Positions 42,193-50,976 of a stretch of 64,000 nt of DNA are shown here, piece after piece. A model generated the notes under the pieces. It was given only the letters and a program-made list of their open reading frames with translations, made no database searches and was not told the origin of the DNA. Position 1 is the first letter of the stretch; the number at the start of each line of letters is the position of its first letter. The translations under genes and the position numbers were made by a program. This DNA is from Acidimicrobiaceae bacterium (lineage in GTDB: Bacteria; Actinomycetota; Acidimicrobiia; Acidimicrobiales; UBA8190): contig PLZB01000061.1 in assembly GCA_003151955.1 (NCBI GenBank), forward strand, positions 1 to 64,000, in the 5' to 3' direction.

Positions 42193-45100
42193 TCACGGCG
42201 CCACCGTCAGGGCCTCCTCGGGACCAGGGTCGATCCAGGCAGTCTTCGTGCCGTGGACCTCAGGTCCCAAGGGCTGCAACGCCGCCGCATTCGCCCAGGC
42301 CACGGCCGCTTGTGCCCGCTTCCGATGACCAAGACGCTCGATGGTGCCGACGTTGTCCGATCCGACGGGCTTGTGGTCGTTTTCGATCGACCAGCGCTCC
42401 CGGTAGGCGGCGACCGTGGCGACAGCGTTCATCCACTGTGCCCGTGCGACCACCTCAACCGGCGGAACACCGAGCCCCCGAACCCAAGGCGCCTGCTCGG
42501 AAATCGCCTTTGCGGCGAGATGTCGGGCCCGCTCCTCCATCGCCCGATCCCGGTCGGCCAGAGCCCGGATCAAGTCCGGGTCGGTCACCCCGATCGCTCG
42601 AGGCAGGAGCCCGGAGATCAGGTTCTCGTTTGTCCGACGGCGGGTGCCGGCGGCCTGCGTCCACCGGTCTACCCGCCCGTGCAAGACGGCAGCCGCATCA
42701 AGGGCGCTGTCCATCGAACGGGCCTCGACGAGCCTCGGGAAGGCCTCCTCGATGTCGAGCCCCCGGGCCTCGGCGTCTCGGAATGCGGCCAGAAGCGGGC
42801 CGTGGGCGTCGCTGGCGCGGACCTCCTCGAGTTGTTCGGGGCTGAGCCCGGACCGCTCCAGAAGTGCTTCCCACCGGTCAGCCTGGGCAGCGGAGGCGAT
42901 CGTCTGGTACTCGGCATGGAGCGTCACCCAGCTCTCGGCGTCCCGGAGCCCTCGCCGGATCTTCTCGTGCGCAGAGAACTCCGCCCCCTGGTTCCCGAGG
43001 ACGCCGACCATCACCTCGCGACCCGTCTGCGGCGGGAGGGCCCCATCATGACCAGTGGCCGGGTCCGGGTCGTGTTGCGTGTCGACGTAGAGCTGATTGG
43101 ACTCCCGACCACGGGTGGCCGCCACGTAGAGGACCTCCCGGGTGGTGGTCGGCGAGACCATGGCGTGGGCGGTGTCGACCGTCCGGCCCTGGGCCCGGAA
43201 GGCGGTGAAGGCATAACCGAGCTCCACGTTGCTGGCCACGTAGTCGGCCGGGAGCACGACCTCCCCCCGGCCACCGGCACGGCGCACCACCATGCTGCCG
43301 TCGGCGTTGGTGGCCGTCACGACCCAGCGGTCCCCGTTCTTCACCCAGCGTCCCCCCGTGACGAGCAGCCGGTTGTTCTGGCGGGTCACCACCTCGTCGC
43401 CGACGCCGACCATCTGCCCGTCGGCCACGACCAAGCCCTCCTCGGCGACCAAGCCGGCGACGATCCGGTCCGCCCGGGCCCGGCGATTCAACTCGGCCAC
43501 GGTGGAGGCGTCCGGGGCGATCATCAGGCTCGACTTCCCGGCTTCGGTGTCCGCCTTCCAGCCCCGATAGACGGCCTCGAGCAGTTCCTCACGGGAGCCC
43601 TCGGTCACCCGTCCGTGGGCCTGGTAGGCGTCGATGGCCGCTTCCCGCCCGAGCCGCAGTTCGATGCTGGCTGCCTTCTCCCAGTCGGCTCGGAACCGGT
43701 GCACGTCGGTCAGCTCCGGGGCCAGGTCGTCGCGGTCGCGAGCCAGGAGCCCGAACGCTCCTCCAGCATCGATGGCCGAAAGCTGGGCCCAATCCCCGGC
43801 CAGCAGAATCTTGGCTCCGGCGGCTCCGGCGGCCGAAACCAGCTCGTCAAGGGAGAAGGTGCCGGCCAAGCTGGCCTCGTCGACAATTACGAGTTGGCGG
43901 GCGTGCAACTGCCGGGCGGCGATGTCCTGATCGAGGGCGTCCAGGTCCATCCGGAGCCGCCGAGCCCCGACCGAGGAGGGGTGGGGATGGGCAGCGAGCT
44001 GGCGGGCGAGTTGGTTCCGGCGGAAGGCCAGCTCGGGGAGACGGCGCCATTCGGTGAGCCACTTGGCGGTGTTCTCCGTATCGATCCCGAGCTCCTCGGC
44101 CAGGACCTCGGCGGCGGCGGCCGAGGGAGCCAGGCCGACGACCGATCCGGGGCCGTGCGCCGCCTCCCAGGTGGCCCGGAGGCCGGCCATGGTCGTCGAC
44201 TTCCCCGTTCCGGCCGGGCCGACCAGCACGTCGACCACCCGCCCGGAGGTGGCGATCTTCTCCACGGCGAGCGCCTGGTCGAGGGACAGCTCGTAGGCCC
44301 TGCCGGGCAGTACCTCTTCGACCACCCGGGCTACCGTGGCCACGGGCACGACCGGGCCGGCGGTGCTCCGACCGGCGGCAAGCAACCGGGCTTCGGCGTC
44401 AAGAAGCGTCTGGGTCGTGAACCGCCGGTGGCTCGCGGGGTGGAGCCGGGAGGTGCCGTCGGACCGGAGGTACCGGGCGGGGGTGTGGTGCCTGGCCGGC
44501 GGGGTGAGGGCCACCGACCGGGCCTCGGCCAGCTCGACAATCCGCTCGGCCACCGTCACCCGGTCGTCGGGCGAGGCGAACCGGACCCCGTCGATGACCC
44601 GGGCCGCCTCGGCCAGCAGGTTGTGACGCCCGTAGGTCGACCGGCGCTCGGCCACGGCGGTCACGGTGGCCTCGGCCGCGTCGGCCAGGATCCCCTCGTC
44701 GAGGTCGTCAGCCCGGAGCAGGGGGAGGTCGTTGCGGTCCCTGAGTCCGGTGACCCAGCCGACCTGATCGGCCAGGGATCCGAGGTGGTCCTGGGCCCGT
44801 GACCGCCATCCCGCCGTCATCTCGGCCAGGCTCCGGTGCTGCTTCCCGGGCCGGGTGGCGAGGGTGGCCTTCTGTCGGAGCCGGAGCACCTCCACGTTGG
44901 TGGGCTGGCGGCCATGGGCGGCGACGAATCCGGCGACCAGCTCGTCCTTGGCCTTCTCGATCTGCTCGACCCGCTGGGAGAACTCCCGCAGGAGGGTCTC
45001 GGGAACGCCGGTGATCTCGAACCGCGGCCGGCTGGAGTGCCGGCGGGTATGGGAGTCCCACCCGACCCCCAGCGTCCCGGTCAGCATGTCGGCCAGGACA

Positions 45101-45765
45101 CCTTCGTGCAGGCTCGACAGCGCCACCGTGGCCCTGAAGAGACCTCGACTGTCGAGGGTCCGCCACCGTCCGTCGCTCATGCTCCGGGCCCGGTTCCACA
45201 CCACCACGTGGTCGTGGAGCTGGGGGTCGCCGGCCCGGCTGTCCCAGTGGGTGAAGGCCGCGGCGACGACGCCGGTGACGTCCTCCTGGACGATGCCGTT
45301 GCTGCCCGACCGGGAGTGGAACACGGTCCGCTCGGCGTAGGTCAGGACGTAGTCGACGGCCCGGCGATGGCACTCGTAGATGACGGCCTTCGTCCCCTCG
45401 TCAGCGAGCGCCCAGGCCACCGACACCGACTTCGGCGGGCTGAAGGTCAGGTCGAAGCCGGCTACCGGGGGCAGCTTGGCCGAGGCGTTCGGGGCCCGGC
45501 CCACCGGCTCACCGGAGACCGGGTCGGAGCAGGCGGCCAGCATGTTCTTGAGGTGCTCCTCGGTGACCGCCGACCCCTTCCCCACCCCTCTCCCGTCGTC
45601 GACGTCGCCCAGGCCGGCGCCGAGGAAGACGCCGGGCGGGGTCCCGGACTCGGCGTAGTACCGGGCCAGGCTGTTGGTGCGTTCGGGGGCACCGTCGCCG
45701 ACCGCGACCGACTCCATCAGGTACCGGAAGCCACCTCCGAGGCTGATCAGCCGCAGCGAGATCAT
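42193..45765 (-). CDS. MobF-family relaxase-helicase (TraA/TrwC-like)
   Basis: A 1190-residue conjugation protein. The relaxase domain (about 1-330) has Tyr36 and Tyr37 (LARYYAES) as candidate nucleophiles, SPPKSVSVAWAL, and the HUH metal site HWDSRAGDPQLHDHVVVWN near 170-190. The helicase part (about 480-950) has Walker A GPAGTGKST near 515, DEASLAG and the late motif FTAFRAQGRTVDTAHAM. The C-terminal 250 residues are helical. It nicks one strand at oriT and unwinds it for transfer. No type IV secretion gene is visible, so the element would be mobilised by another plasmid or element. Confidence 0.93.
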   Translation of the reverse strand: MISLRLISLGGGFRYLMESVAVGDGAPERTNSLARYYAESGTPPGVFLGAGLGDVDDGRGVGKGSAVTEEHLKNMLAACSDPVSGEPVGRAPNASAKLPPVAGFDLTFSPPKSVSVAWALADEGTKAVIYECHRRAVDYVLTYAERTVFHSRSGSNGIVQEDVTGVVAAAFTHWDSRAGDPQLHDHVVVWNRARSMSDGRWRTLDSRGLFRATVALSSLHEGVLADMLTGTLGVGWDSHTRRHSSRPRFEITGVPETLLREFSQRVEQIEKAKDELVAGFVAAHGRQPTNVEVLRLRQKATLATRPGKQHRSLAEMTAGWRSRAQDHLGSLADQVGWVTGLRDRNDLPLLRADDLDEGILADAAEATVTAVAERRSTYGRHNLLAEAARVIDGVRFASPDDRVTVAERIVELAEARSVALTPPARHHTPARYLRSDGTSRLHPASHRRFTTQTLLDAEARLLAAGRSTAGPVVPVATVARVVEEVLPGRAYELSLDQALAVEKIATSGRVVDVLVGPAGTGKSTTMAGLRATWEAAHGPGSVVGLAPSAAAAEVLAEELGIDTENTAKWLTEWRRLPELAFRRNQLARQLAAHPHPSSVGARRLRMDLDALDQDIAARQLHARQLVIVDEASLAGTFSLDELVSAAGAAGAKILLAGDWAQLSAIDAGGAFGLLARDRDDLAPELTDVHRFRADWEKAASIELRLGREAAIDAYQAHGRVTEGSREELLEAVYRGWKADTEAGKSSLMIAPDASTVAELNRRARADRIVAGLVAEEGLVVADGQMVGVGDEVVTRQNNRLLVTGGRWVKNGDRWVVTATNADGSMVVRRAGGRGEVVLPADYVASNVELGYAFTAFRAQGRTVDTAHAMVSPTTTREVLYVAATRGRESNQLYVDTQHDPDPATGHDGALPPQTGREVMVGVLGNQGAEFSAHEKIRRGLRDAESWVTLHAEYQTIASAAQADRWEALLERSGLSPEQLEEVRASDAHGPLLAAFRDAEARGLDIEEAFPRLVEARSMDSALDAAAVLHGRVDRWTQAAGTRRRTNENLISGLLPRAIGVTDPDLIRALADRDRAMEERARHLAAKAISEQAPWVRGLGVPPVEVVARAQWMNAVATVAAYRERWSIENDHKPVGSDNVGTIERLGHRKRAQAAVAWANAAALQPLGPEVHGTKTAWIDPGPEEALTVAP

Positions 45766-45842
45766 CCTGTGCCGCTCCTTCCCGCGGGCCGGACGGCCGA
45801 CGTCGATCCTGGGCCGGTGGAGCGCCAGGGAGGTGGCGAATC

Positions 45843-45941
45843 ACGCGGTCGTCGCGTCAAATCTGTTGCAATAGGGGGCTGTTGGGCCTCGAATGCCAGA
45901 CGCGTAAGACCAGGAAGTTGGGTTGGGGGTGGGTCAGGGGG
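45843..45941. other. Candidate oriT region with hairpin and G-quadruplex motif
   Basis: The 263-bp gap between the relaxase start and the divergent next gene holds ACGCG-GTCGT-CGCGT at 45843-45857, a 5-bp-arm hairpin, and four G runs at 45920-45941 with loops of 2, 1 and 3 bases, which meet the G-quadruplex pattern. MobF oriT sites often lie next to the relaxase gene and contain small hairpins. The assignment is by position only. Confidence 0.35.
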
Positions 45942-46028
45942 TGAGCCGGAAGGGCGTGGCGAGGGAGGGCGGTGAGGAGTAGGTCGTGAGGGTGGTCGGG
46001 CTGCTGGCGCTGAGGTTGCCGGTGGGTC

Positions 46029-46481
46029 ATGAACGATCAGGTGGAATCGGCGGTTGAGGCGCTCCCGGCGGCGGCGGCCAGATGGAGGCAGGCCTGGGGC
46101 GATCGGGACCGGGTCTTGCGGGAGGCGGCGAAGGCGACCGACCGGGCGGAGCGGCACCTCGAGGCGTCGCTCGACGGGACGACGTTCCGGCGGTGGCAGC
46201 GCCTGGTGGCGGGCCAGGTCTCGATCCGGGGGAGTCGGACCGCCCACGAGATGTTCCAGGCCCGCCGGCGCCGGCCCCGGGTGGAGGCGGCTCTCGGGGG
46301 TCTGGTCGACGTGCAAGCGGCCGAACTGGCCAAGGTCGTGGCCAGCGAGCGGGAGCTGGCCATCGCCACGATCGCCCTCCTCGTCTACGGGCCGATGGCC
46401 GAGGGGATCACTGGCCGGTCGATGGCCGAGCTCCAGCGGATGGCCCGAGGCTCGTCAAGAACACTCAGGTCGGGAGCCTGA
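46029..46481 (+). CDS. Hypothetical helical protein beside the relaxase
   Basis: A 150-residue basic, all-helical protein with no recognised family. Features are an Ala/Arg-rich amphipathic N-terminal part (AARWRQAWGDRDRVLREAAK), RWQRLVAGQVS, and a less charged C-terminal helix IATIALLVYGPMAEGITG. It is divergent from the relaxase across the candidate oriT and could be a relaxosome accessory factor; this is a guess from position. It is convergent with the pseudo-penicillin-binding gene. Confidence 0.55.
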   Translation: MNDQVESAVEALPAAAARWRQAWGDRDRVLREAAKATDRAERHLEASLDGTTFRRWQRLVAGQVSIRGSRTAHEMFQARRRRPRVEAALGGLVDVQAAELAKVVASERELAIATIALLVYGPMAEGITGRSMAELQRMARGSSRTLRSGA

Positions 46482-46496
46482 CGCCAAGGCCCATCG

Positions 46497-48047
46497 TTAC
46501 GAGAGCGGTGGGATGGATCGGTCGATCACTTCTTGGAATCCAGCTCGGGCCACGGCGGCGGCCGGGGAGGCGCCGTAGCCCGCGGCGTAGATGACGGTGG
46601 CGATCAGGACGGTCGGGTGGTCGGTGGGGCCCCACCCGATGAAGGTGCTGGCCGGGATTGTCCCGTCGGCTCCCCCGGACCCGTTCATGCCGGCGATCGG
46701 CAACGTCGTCATGGGAAAGCCCTGGAAGGCGGGGGCGGCCGGTCCCGCGGGCGCCTGGATCCCTGATCCTGGTCCTCCGACCGCTCCGGTGAAGCCGGTC
46801 ATGAGGGCTTGGCGTTCGGCGGCGGTCATGGTGACCTGTCCGACGGCTTGGGCCGTGATCGTCTTGACCGGGTTGCCGTGGGTGTCGACGATCTGGGCTG
46901 CGATCCGGGGGGTGTACCGGGTGCCGCCGTTGGCGAACGTGGCGTAGGCGACAGCTTCCTGGAGGGGGGTGACGGCGGTGCCCCCTAGCCCGGAGGCCAT
47001 CTCCATATTGTTCCCGGTGGTCCACCCCCCGTAGGGGTAGGCGGCCGGGTCCTGGGCGTGTTCCTTGGCCACCACCGTGGGGGAGTCGACCCGGGCGTAG
47101 CTCCCGGCGTCCTCCCCGGGGAGGTCGATGCCGGTGGTCTGGCCGTAGCCGTACTGGGCTGCCACGGTCTGGATGGGCTCGTTCCCGTACTGGCTCCGGT
47201 TGTCCCAGAACTCAACTCCGAGGTTGTCGAAGAACGTGTCGCTTGAGACGGCCAGGGCGCCCGACACGTTGACATAGCCTGCGGCCGGGCTGTCGTTGTC
47301 CTGGTAGGTGACACAGCCGGGGGCTCCCGCCACGCATCCGGGGATCACGAACTGGCCGGTGTCGTCGTACAGGGTGGCCGGGGTGATGAGGCCGTCCTGG
47401 AGTGCGGCTGTGGCGGTCACCAGGTCGAAGGCGGCCCCAGGGGTGGCCGGAGTGTCGGTAACGGGATCGATCCCGGGACCGGTCGGGCCGGTCCAGGCCA
47501 GGGCCAGAACGGCTCCGGTCTGGGGATCGAGGGCCACGACCGCGCCCTGTGCCGATTCGATCGTCTGTTTGGTGCTCGGGTCGACCCGGCCATTCAGACT
47601 GGCCACCTGGGTGTCGAGGGCCTGCTGGAGCGTGCTCTGGAGAGGGCCGTCGATGTTGGTGACGAGCCGGTCCCCGCTTCCGGCCGGGATGGCGGACCCG
47701 TATTCGGCCTGAAGCCCCTCGGTCTCGCCGAAGCCGGTGAGGACCTGCCCGGACCGGTCCAGGATCGACTGGGCCGGGAGAGACGGCCCGCCGCCCAGGG
47801 GGACATGCCGGTCGGTGCCATGGCCTGAGCCGGAGACGACGGCGGGGATGCCGACGGCGAGGGCGACGACGACCACGACGACACAGGTGGCCGTGATCCG
47901 CCGCCGCTGGGCCCGCCTCGCTCGACGTTGGTGGACAGAGGCGACGTCCCTCCAGGTCGACGGAGCAGAGGTGATGTCGGGAATGAAGGTGCGGAAGGTG
48001 TCGGCGACGAGCTCGTCGACCCCGCTACGGGCATCGGGATCAGTCAT
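46497..48047 (-). CDS. Anti-sigma-like membrane protein with a dead penicillin-binding domain
   Basis: A 516-residue protein: a cytosolic N-terminus (about 1-50), one membrane helix (about 51-72) and an outer transpeptidase-fold domain (about 150-510). The three catalytic motifs of penicillin-binding proteins can be located but are all changed. S-x-x-K is AAFD in TPGAAFDLV near 203; S-x-N is SSD in AVSSDTFF near 270; K-T-G is AGP in APAGPAAPA near 433. So it cannot acylate or cross-link. It overlaps the ECF sigma gene by 8 nt, and the short cytosolic part before a single helix is where anti-sigma activity would sit. The outer domain may sense peptidoglycan or a ligand without catalysis. Confidence 0.82.
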   Translation of the reverse strand: MTDPDARSGVDELVADTFRTFIPDITSAPSTWRDVASVHQRRARRAQRRRITATCVVVVVVALAVGIPAVVSGSGHGTDRHVPLGGGPSLPAQSILDRSGQVLTGFGETEGLQAEYGSAIPAGSGDRLVTNIDGPLQSTLQQALDTQVASLNGRVDPSTKQTIESAQGAVVALDPQTGAVLALAWTGPTGPGIDPVTDTPATPGAAFDLVTATAALQDGLITPATLYDDTGQFVIPGCVAGAPGCVTYQDNDSPAAGYVNVSGALAVSSDTFFDNLGVEFWDNRSQYGNEPIQTVAAQYGYGQTTGIDLPGEDAGSYARVDSPTVVAKEHAQDPAAYPYGGWTTGNNMEMASGLGGTAVTPLQEAVAYATFANGGTRYTPRIAAQIVDTHGNPVKTITAQAVGQVTMTAAERQALMTGFTGAVGGPGSGIQAPAGPAAPAFQGFPMTTLPIAGMNGSGGADGTIPASTFIGWGPTDHPTVLIATVIYAAGYGASPAAAVARAGFQEVIDRSIPPLS

Positions 48048-48588
48048 GGGTGCTTCCCTTCGACGTCGGCGTGGGATCGACTGGATCGGCGGACCGGAGC
48101 TGGGGCAGGAGACGGGTCCTGGCCTGGTGGAGAAGGGCCTTGACGGTCCCTTCAGCCACGTCGAGGACCTCGGCCACCTCGAGCACGGAGAGCTCGAGCC
48201 GGTAGTGGAGGGTTATGGCTTCCCGCTGGCGGGGGGTGAGACACGCCAGCGCCCTGACCAGGTCGACCAGGTCGCCGGCCCGGTCGGATCGGCTCGGAAC
48301 CGACCGGTCGAGCTGGGCCGCCAGCCGGTCAAGGGCCCGGCGCTCCCGGGCCGCCCGTCGGAAGTGGGTCCGGATCAGGTTGAGGGCTGCCACCCGGACC
48401 CAGGCCTCGAGTGACACCTTGTCGAGGCCATTGTCGGCCTGCTGCCAGGCCCGGAAGAGGGCCTCCTGGACGGCTTCCTCGGCCGACGGTTGGCTCCCGG
48501 AGATGAAGGTCAGGGCGGCCACCAACTCGGGGTAGCCAGAGGCCATGAACCTCCGGAGATCATCGTCGTCCAAGGCCACCGCTCCCAC
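48040..48588 (-). CDS. ECF-type RNA polymerase sigma factor
   Basis: A 182-residue sigma-70-family factor starting with GTG at 48588. Region 2 reads AEEAVQEALFRAWQQ, then LEAWVRVAALNLIRTHFR. Region 4 is the helix-turn-helix LTPRQREAITLHYRLELSVL then VAEVLDVAEGTVKALLHQAR. This is the SigE/SigM-like ECF form. Its 3' end overlaps the membrane partner gene (ATGACTGA), as sigma/anti-sigma pairs commonly do. Genes it controls cannot be told from the window. Confidence 0.9.
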   Translation of the reverse strand: MGAVALDDDDLRRFMASGYPELVAALTFISGSQPSAEEAVQEALFRAWQQADNGLDKVSLEAWVRVAALNLIRTHFRRAARERRALDRLAAQLDRSVPSRSDRAGDLVDLVRALACLTPRQREAITLHYRLELSVLEVAEVLDVAEGTVKALLHQARTRLLPQLRSADPVDPTPTSKGSTHD

Positions 48589-48771
48589 CGCTCATATGAC
48601 CAACAGACGCTGTAGCCGGGTCCGAGGTTTAGGGAAATGTTGCCAGAGCCATCTCAGGAGCCAGTCCGGTTGCACGACCCACGGTCTCGCCCATCTCCTG
48701 ATGCAGCTCCTGCTGGCGGGGAACCAGTCCAGACGGTGAGGGCGGCCGCCGGGGCTGCCGAGGAGCGATCG

Positions 48772-49044
48772 ATGCCCGCTACCAACCCCACCATCAAGGA
48801 CTACCAACGACGCCTCGCCGGCCTGGCCGGCGCCCACGCGAAGGCCCAAGACCGGCTCGACGCAACCAGGGCGAAGCGAACCGAGGTCATCGCCGGCCAG
48901 GACGAATTCGTCGCCCACGCCGAGGCCGGTGTCCGCCAGGCCGTGATCGACATGGCCGCCGGGGTCGGCCCCGAGCTCACCGCCAACGTCCTCGGGTTGG
49001 ACCTCGTCGAGGTTCGCCGCCTGACCAAGGGCGGCCGCCCGTGA
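48772..49044 (+). CDS. Hypothetical helical protein
   Basis: A 90-residue protein. The ATG at 48772 has GAGGAG in good position; an in-frame upstream extension is Pro-rich and rejected. Residues 5-60 form a charged coiled-coil helix (DYQRRLAGLAGAHAKAQDRL), then AVIDMAAGVGPELTANVLGL and DLVEVRRLTK, which looks like a small helix-turn-helix end. It precedes the HicAB pair on the same strand with 37 bp between. Role unknown; a DNA-binding adapter is possible. Confidence 0.6.
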   Translation: MPATNPTIKDYQRRLAGLAGAHAKAQDRLDATRAKRTEVIAGQDEFVAHAEAGVRQAVIDMAAGVGPELTANVLGLDLVEVRRLTKGGRP

Positions 49045-49081
49045 ACCAGAGCGCCGGGTCGCTGCCCGCCCGGGTCGAGCG

Positions 49082-49273
49082 GTGAAGGTCCGGGACGTGA
49101 TCCGCGAGCTCGAGCGTTCCGGATGGCGCCTCGACCGTCAGGTCGGAAGCCATCGCCAGTACCGCCATCCCGACCTTCCCGGGACCGTCACCGTCTCCGG
49201 CAATCTCGGCCACGAACTGACGCCGGGTACGCTGGGATCGATCCGGCGCCAAGCGGGATGGAGGAAGCCGTGA
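49082..49273 (+). CDS. hicA: HicA toxin
   Basis: A 63-residue double-stranded-RNA-binding-fold mRNA interferase. It starts with GTG at 49082. The catalytic His lies in VGSHRQYRHP, and DVIRELERSGWRLDRQ and VSGNLGHELTPGTLGSIRRQ complete the family pattern. Its TGA overlaps the GTG of hicB. It cleaves mRNA without ribosomes when free of its partner. Confidence 0.9.
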   Translation: MKVRDVIRELERSGWRLDRQVGSHRQYRHPDLPGTVTVSGNLGHELTPGTLGSIRRQAGWRKP

Positions 49274-49482
49274 GTCGCTACGCAGTGGTCATCGAGCAGG
49301 CCGAGGGCAACCTGGCCGCCTACGTCCCCGACCTTCCCGGCTGCGTCGCCACCGGCGCCACCGAGTCCGAGGTCCGCACCAACATCGCCGAGGCCATCGC
49401 CCTCCACATCGAGTCCCTCCGGGCCCACGGCGAGCACGTCCCGGCTCCCTCAACCACGACGAGCAACGTCGAGGTTGCGTGA
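49270..49482 (+). CDS. hicB: HicB antitoxin
   Basis: A 70-residue short HicB. GTG at 49270 follows GGAGGA and overlaps the hicA stop by 4 nt; an ATG at 49258 is possible. The partial RNase H-like core is SRYAVVIEQAEGNLAAYVPD, PGCVATGATESEVRTNIAEA and IALHIESLRAHGEHVPAP. The usual C-terminal ribbon-helix-helix is absent, so DNA binding may need another protein. The next gene overlaps its stop. Confidence 0.88.
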   Translation: MSRYAVVIEQAEGNLAAYVPDLPGCVATGATESEVRTNIAEAIALHIESLRAHGEHVPAPSTTTSNVEVA

Positions 49483-50093
49483 CCCTGTCCGCCGCCACCG
49501 GGGTGCATGCCGGGGCGGCCGATGACGACGGGATGTCCGGGACGGATCGGGCCAGCCGGTTGGTCACCACGCTCCTCGACGGCGTCGGCACCCGGCTGGC
49601 CCACTCCCTGGGTGTCGCCGAACAGGCCGAACGAGCCAGCCCCCTGCTCGTCGAGCCCTGGCGCTCGGCGCTGGTGCCGGCCGCCCTCCTCCACGACATC
49701 GGCTACAACGCCGAACTGGCTCTCGCCGGCTTCCATCCCCTCGACGGGGCCCGTTATCTCCGGGACCAGAGATGGCCCCAGGAGGTCTGCCGGCTCGTCG
49801 CCTGGCACACAGGGGCCGCTGCGGAAGGCAGGCTGCGGGGCCTTGACGCCGAACTCGTCGACGAGTTCCCCGAGCCTCCGCCCGAACCCGCAGCCGCCCT
49901 GGCATGGGCCGACATGACCTCGTCGCCGTGCGGCGAACGATGCTCACCCCAGGAACGGCTCGGGGAGATCCTCCTGCGGTACCCGCCCGACTCGATCGTC
50001 CATGGGGCGATCACTGCGTCGACCGGGGGCCTGCTCGCTGCTGCCTCCCTGGTCGACCAAATGTTGGCGGAAGCCCGAGACGCCGATGGCTGA
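49479..50093 (+). CDS. HD-domain phosphohydrolase, paralogue 1
   Basis: A 204-residue protein if GTG at 49479 (overlapping the hicB stop) is used; ATG at 49533 gives 186. The HD metal site is His in RLAHSLGVAEQ, His-Asp in LLHDIGYNAEL, a later His in VAWHTGAAA and Asp in LAWADMTSS. GFHPLDGARYLRDQRWP is shared nearly unchanged with a second copy at 52905. HD proteins remove phosphates from nucleotides. It is coupled by overlap both to hicB before it and to the membrane protein after it. Confidence 0.85.
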   Translation: MTLSAATGVHAGAADDDGMSGTDRASRLVTTLLDGVGTRLAHSLGVAEQAERASPLLVEPWRSALVPAALLHDIGYNAELALAGFHPLDGARYLRDQRWPQEVCRLVAWHTGAAAEGRLRGLDAELVDEFPEPPPEPAAALAWADMTSSPCGERCSPQERLGEILLRYPPDSIVHGAITASTGGLLAAASLVDQMLAEARDADG

Positions 50094-50763
50094 TCACCGA
50101 CCGCGGCCGGAGGCAGCCATCGACACGATGGAGGACGAGACGTCGATCCGGGTCGTCTGCCCCAAGTGGAGGATCAACAGACTGCTCCGGCTCGAAGTTT
50201 TCGTCGACACGGCGCGCCACGGTCAGCTCCGACCTGGCCGGTCGGTCGAGGTTCCGGTCGCCCCGGGCACGCACGAGGTGAAGGTCAGGAGCACCCGATT
50301 CGGATTCGGGAGCTCCTTGCTCACCGTGCCGGTTTCGGCCGGCAACCCGGTGGAAGTGCTGTGCCGGGCGAATTTCGACGGCATGGTGGCCCTGGCCGCA
50401 GACACACTCTCGGGGGATCGGAGCAACCCTGAGGCCTTCCAGCTTTCGATCGTCGACGGGACGACCCCGTTGGAAGGAGACGAGCCCGGCGGCCCGCACC
50501 TGTGGGCATTGAACATGAGCCTCTCTCGCCGGGCCAAGAACCGAACGGCCTCCTTCGTCAACCGGCACTACATCGGCTTGGGGATCTTCCAGGTCATCTG
50601 GCCTTGCCTCTTGCTCATCGGCTCGCTGACCGACCGACATCGACCGATCTTCTGGAGCGTCTTCTTCGGTCTGGGCCTCGTGATGTCGATCGCTGTCCTC
50701 GTGATGCAGCTCATCGGACGACGGCTGGTGGCGGACCTCATCCGGGACTCCGGGTCGGGATGA
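50086..50763 (+). CDS. Two-helix membrane protein of unknown function
   Basis: A 225-residue protein. Residues about 20-130 form a cytosolic beta-rich domain (TSIRVVCPKWRINRLLRLEV, HGQLRPGRSVEVPVAPGTHE) resembling small Ig-like/PEGA-like modules. Two membrane helices follow at about 165-185 and 190-212 (IFQVIWPCLLLIGSL; IFWSVFFGLGLVMSIAVLVM). The ATG at 50086 lies inside the HD gene, so translation is coupled. Function is unknown. Confidence 0.7.
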   Translation: MADHRPRPEAAIDTMEDETSIRVVCPKWRINRLLRLEVFVDTARHGQLRPGRSVEVPVAPGTHEVKVRSTRFGFGSSLLTVPVSAGNPVEVLCRANFDGMVALAADTLSGDRSNPEAFQLSIVDGTTPLEGDEPGGPHLWALNMSLSRRAKNRTASFVNRHYIGLGIFQVIWPCLLLIGSLTDRHRPIFWSVFFGLGLVMSIAVLVMQLIGRRLVADLIRDSGSG

Positions 50764-50772
50764 ACTCCCGGA

Positions 50773-50976
50773 CTACCCGCGCTCCCGTCCGTAGTCCCGC
50801 CTCATCGCCTCCAGCACCGACCGCGTCTCGGGGCTGGCTGCGTGCCACAGGGCGTCCCGCTCGCGGATCAGCTCCTGGAGGTCGTGCCAGCGCACGCTGA
50901 TGAACTGGGTCCGGGGCCGCTGCTTGGCCGCCGGACGCAGGCGGACTAGCCAGGTGGGTTCTTCGTCTTCGGTCAC
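50773..50976 (-). CDS. Small hypothetical protein coupled to the NERD gene
   Basis: A 67-residue charged, mostly helical protein (WHDLQELIRERDALWHAASP). Its ATG overlaps the stop of the NERD gene by 4 nt, so it is the second gene of that operon. It shows no recognised motif. Convergent with the membrane-protein gene, 9 bp away. Confidence 0.6.
   Translation of the reverse strand: MTEDEEPTWLVRLRPAAKQRPRTQFISVRWHDLQELIRERDALWHAASPETRSVLEAMRRDYGRERG

Noticed and set aside
42016-44802. A 928-residue + strand frame over the relaxase
   Set aside because: Antisense shadow of the MobF gene, which carries all relaxase and helicase motifs.
48589-48771. An ECF-type promoter with GGAAC and CGTC elements upstream of the sigma gene
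   Set aside because: Only GGACC and CGTC with about 11 bp between them could be found, far too short a spacer.
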